DNA from: Flavipsychrobacter sp.
Lineage (GTDB): Bacteria > Bacteroidota > Bacteroidia > Chitinophagales > Chitinophagaceae
Direction of reading: 5' to 3'
DNA length: 64,000 nt
Assembly (NCBI GenBank): GCA_031292525.1
Contig: JARLGY010000050.1
Coordinates: 210,719 to 274,718, forward strand
The notes beneath the pieces are model-generated. The model ran no database searches. It worked only from the letters and a program-made list of their open reading frames with translations, and was not told where the DNA came from. Positions 61,729 through 64,000 of the stretch are shown here, piece after piece. Each line of letters opens with the position of its first letter. The stretch's first letter is position 1. The position numbers and the translations under genes are program-made.

Positions 61729-62880
61729 ATGAGTAAGATAATTACACTTGCCTTTTTAGGCATGATCTCTTCATCTGTATGTACGGTGGCGCAGATTACG
61801 GTTACGCCTGGTACTACATTATCAGTTACGGGAGGTACAACCTTGATGATGGCCCACGACGTGAACATCAGTAATGGTGGCACCTTGGTCACTACCGGTG
61901 TTGTACTGATGGATGGAGGTAATTTCTCTAATAACGGTTCTGCGGTATTCAACGGTACATCTGCCCTTGTATATAACGGTACTGCCCCCCAGCAGCTCAA
62001 TACGGCGGCCCCGCTGAGCGTAGCTACCCTGGTATTGAACAACCCATCAGGTCTTACCCCCGACAATAGTATTACCATAAATAATCAGCTGGTGCTGAAC
62101 AATGGTATTTTATATGCTGATACCTCTACCCCTGTACACTTTGCCAATACGGCAAGCTACCCTGCAGAGACTAACCAGTCCCGCATCGTGGGCAGGGCCA
62201 TACTGGACCCTTTGGCCGTAGGTACTAATGCACTCAACTTCCTGGGCTGCAACATGGTGGCAGGCACAGACCTGGGCACAGTAAGTATAGAGCGCAACAG
62301 CGGCCCCCAGTCGCTTGTGTTCATAGGTGGCGATGTGTCTATAGCGCAGAACTGGGTAATAACCAGCAGTACCAATGCAGCGGGTCCATCCCGCAATGTC
62401 ACCTTCAGCTGGCTGAGCGCGGTGGACAACAACAGGGGCATGACGGCGATATTCCCTTATGGCAGTGACAGCACCGGCAATGGCTATACAGCGCTGAATA
62501 CTACGGCCCGCGATGTATCCAGCACCGACCCCCGGGTGTATCAATTGCCTAACCTCAATAGCTATAACAGGCTGTTCACCTTCTCAGATCATAACCCTGT
62601 AGGCATAAAGACAGTAAGCGCAGTGGCAGCCAAAGTAAGCGCCTTCCCAAATCCGTTTGGGAGTGTCCTGAGCCTGGGCATCACCAAGGATGATGATGAC
62701 CCGGTACAGGTGCGTGTGATGGACATGACCGGGCAGACGGTGCTATCTAATACCTATAAAGCAGGCAGGAGCACAGTAATAGCGCTGCCGGAAGTAGGCA
62801 ACCTTGCAGTAGGCAGCTACCTGGTACAGGTATTTAATGATCACTTTGGCAAGAGCCTTAAAATAGTGAAAGCCAACTAA
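61729..62880 (+). CDS. Secreted beta-rich surface protein with T9SS sorting domain
   Basis: The ATG at 61729 (MSKIITLAFLGMISSSVCTVA) gives 383 aa and a signal peptide; the TTG nine bases upstream is less likely. It is Asn/Gly/Thr-rich with repeated beta turns (NISNGGTLVTTG, MDGGNFSNNGSAVFNG), like a parallel beta-helix autotransporter-type stalk. The C-terminus VSAFPNPFGSVLSL, VRVMDMTGQTVL and GSYLVQVFNDHF is a type-A T9SS domain. Followed 53 bases later by a related GC-rich gene; the two probably form one secreted system. Function unknown. Confidence 0.82.
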   Translation: MSKIITLAFLGMISSSVCTVAQITVTPGTTLSVTGGTTLMMAHDVNISNGGTLVTTGVVLMDGGNFSNNGSAVFNGTSALVYNGTAPQQLNTAAPLSVATLVLNNPSGLTPDNSITINNQLVLNNGILYADTSTPVHFANTASYPAETNQSRIVGRAILDPLAVGTNALNFLGCNMVAGTDLGTVSIERNSGPQSLVFIGGDVSIAQNWVITSSTNAAGPSRNVTFSWLSAVDNNRGMTAIFPYGSDSTGNGYTALNTTARDVSSTDPRVYQLPNLNSYNRLFTFSDHNPVGIKTVSAVAAKVSAFPNPFGSVLSLGITKDDDDPVQVRVMDMTGQTVLSNTYKAGRSTVIALPEVGNLAVGSYLVQVFNDHFGKSLKIVKAN

Positions 62881-62933
62881 GCGGACAAGCAGAAGAAAAC
62901 TTTAAAAAAACACTTCAACACAAATACGACCAT

Positions 62934-64000
62934 ATGAAAAAGAAGTACTACGCCTTACCAGTAGCGATGATGCTTATGGCGATAGGAGCCAAAGCCCAGG
63001 TGCAGGTGGATAAGCCTGTACAGCTTACGGGCAGTTCGGCCACCGACCGTAGAGTAACGGGCCTTGGGGGCACGATCCAGGACACCAGCGACGCTGTAAG
63101 CGCAGCCAACGTGCAGAGCGGAGTGCTGAGCTACGCACCAGCCACGGGCAGTGGTAACAACTACCAGGTATCCCTACCGGTATCGGTAGGTTATACTGCG
63201 GGCATGATGGTGAGCTTTATGAGCAATGCAGCCAACAGCGGAGCCGTGACCCTGAACGTGAATGGTCTGGGTACCAAGGCAGTGCTGAAGAACGTAGTAC
63301 AATCGCTGCAACCCAATGACATATCGGCGGGTCAAATCATATCGGTGATGTATGACGGTAACAATTTCCAGGTCATCAGCCAGCTGGCGCAGGTGACCAA
63401 TTTTAGCGGAACCTTATCAGGAGATGTGACGGGTACGCAAGGCGCTACAGTAATAGCCCCGGGCGCGGTTACAGGCTCTAAAATAGCAAACAATGCAGTA
63501 ACTACAGGCAATATAGCCAATGGAGCAGTGACCGATGCACAGGTAGCCTATGGTATCAGCTATGCCAAACTCAGCGGAGCGCCCACAGCCCTTCCACCAA
63601 CAGGCGCTGCAGGTGGCGACCTGGTGGGCAACTACCCTAACCCCACGGTAGGTGCACAGGTCATCAGCACTTCTAAAATAGCAGACAGCGCAGTTAACTC
63701 ATCCAAGATCATATCGGGTTCGATCCAGACCAACCACCTGGCCAACGGCAGTGTTACCGATGGCAAGATAGTGAGCATGTCATACAGCAAGCTGACAGGC
63801 GCACCCACCACCTTCCCGCCAACAGGCAATGCAGGCGGCGATCTTACAGGTACATATCCAAACCCCACTATTGCCTCTACGCCTGCAACAGGAGCAGATG
63901 TGATCAGTGCCTTGAATAGCGCCACCAGCAGTACAATAAACGTGGCCAGGCTGGCGCCCACAGTAACCAACCAGGGCAACACCTTTAACGGTAACAGCCA
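62934..64000 (+). CDS. Large repeat-containing surface protein, N-terminal part (3' end outside window)
   Basis: Open from the ATG at 62934 to the window edge (355 codons, no stop). Signal peptide MKKKYYALPVAMMLMAIGAKA. Residues of about 25-160 hold ILSAGQIISVMYDGNN-like strands (SAGQIISVMYDGNNFQV), followed by a repeating unit: GAVTDAQVAYGISYAKLSGA, then PPTGAAGGDLVGNYPNPTV and PPTGNAGGDLTGTYPNPTI. The GGDLxGxYPNPT repeat occurs in phage-tail-fibre-like and adhesin-like proteins of Bacteroidota. The GC content is clearly higher than that of the sulfur and trp genes. Probably an adhesin or fibre; no C-terminal sorting domain is visible because it is cut. Confidence 0.8.
   Translation, partial: MKKKYYALPVAMMLMAIGAKAQVQVDKPVQLTGSSATDRRVTGLGGTIQDTSDAVSAANVQSGVLSYAPATGSGNNYQVSLPVSVGYTAGMMVSFMSNAANSGAVTLNVNGLGTKAVLKNVVQSLQPNDISAGQIISVMYDGNNFQVISQLAQVTNFSGTLSGDVTGTQGATVIAPGAVTGSKIANNAVTTGNIANGAVTDAQVAYGISYAKLSGAPTALPPTGAAGGDLVGNYPNPTVGAQVISTSKIADSAVNSSKIISGSIQTNHLANGSVTDGKIVSMSYSKLTGAPTTFPPTGNAGGDLTGTYPNPTIASTPATGADVISALNSATSSTINVARLAPTVTNQGNTFNGNS

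Noticed and set aside
62110..62544. Minus-strand ORFs in the GC-rich surface-protein genes (also 63332-63982)
   Set aside because: Shadows of high-GC codons in the plus-strand T9SS and repeat protein genes.

Overview
The window looks like a chromosomal segment of a member of the Bacteroidota, probably Chitinophagales or a relative (inference). The evidence is several secreted proteins with C-terminal type IX secretion (T9SS) sorting domains, promoter elements of the TTTG/TAnnTTTG kind instead of -35/-10 boxes, an ISAon1-type transposase relic, and many AraC, HxlR and LytTR regulators. No ribosomal RNA, CRISPR array or intact mobile element was seen.

Region 1 (1-8477) is one tightly spaced + strand operon for assimilatory sulfate reduction and cysteine synthesis: cysD (cut by the window edge), cysN, a CysE-type serine acetyltransferase, cysteine synthase, SUMT, cysJ, cysI and a Met8-type siroheme synthase. 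SUMT and Met8 make the siroheme that CysI needs. A tRNA-Cys gene begins 6 bases after the last stop codon. Region 2 (8478-16286) is a complete trpEGDCFBA operon plus a DAHP synthase, with overlapping genes. It is preceded by a leader that reads as a textbook ribosome-mediated attenuator: a 20-codon leader peptide with three Trp codons, alternative 1:2, 2:3 and 3:4 pairings, and an intrinsic terminator.

Region 3 (16287-25022) holds a decayed IS/NACHT junk patch, tRNA-Asn, a GT2-family glycosyltransferase with an unusual C-terminal half, an SRPBCC/GyrI-like protein, rlmN, and a three-gene TerY-P-like signalling triad (vWA, PP2C phosphatase, protein kinase) joined by two ATGA overlaps.

Region 4 (25.0-43.5 kb) is an accessory region dominated by short-chain dehydrogenase (SDR/NmrA/epimerase) genes and AraC-family regulators. 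Four SDR-AraC modules of matching design lie as two + strand and two - strand copies, together with a fifth AraC-SDR pair and one orphan epimerase-like gene. Five of these promoters carry a pair of half-sites exactly 21 bp apart; in four of them the inner half-site is exactly 27 bp from a -7-like element. One module lies between an intact tRNA-fMet gene and an exact 28-bp copy of its 3' end, which looks like a site-specific integration footprint. A T9SS type-B PKD protein, an HxlR/azoreductase pair and a SnoaL-like gene broken by one stop codon lie here too.

Region 5 (43.5-64 kb) is mostly signalling and cell surface: a Gly/His/Asp-repeat secreted protein, a LytTR regulator and propeller histidine kinase divergent from a secreted lectin-like T9SS protein, an HxlR/MBL-hydrolase pair, two T9SS proteases (M43 and S8), a porin-like protein, phenylacetate-type genes (paaZ, a small membrane protein, an enoyl-CoA hydratase), and two more GC-rich surface-protein genes at the right edge, the last one cut off. 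A decayed copy of the tRNA-Asn 3' half with its terminator sits at 49.5 kb.
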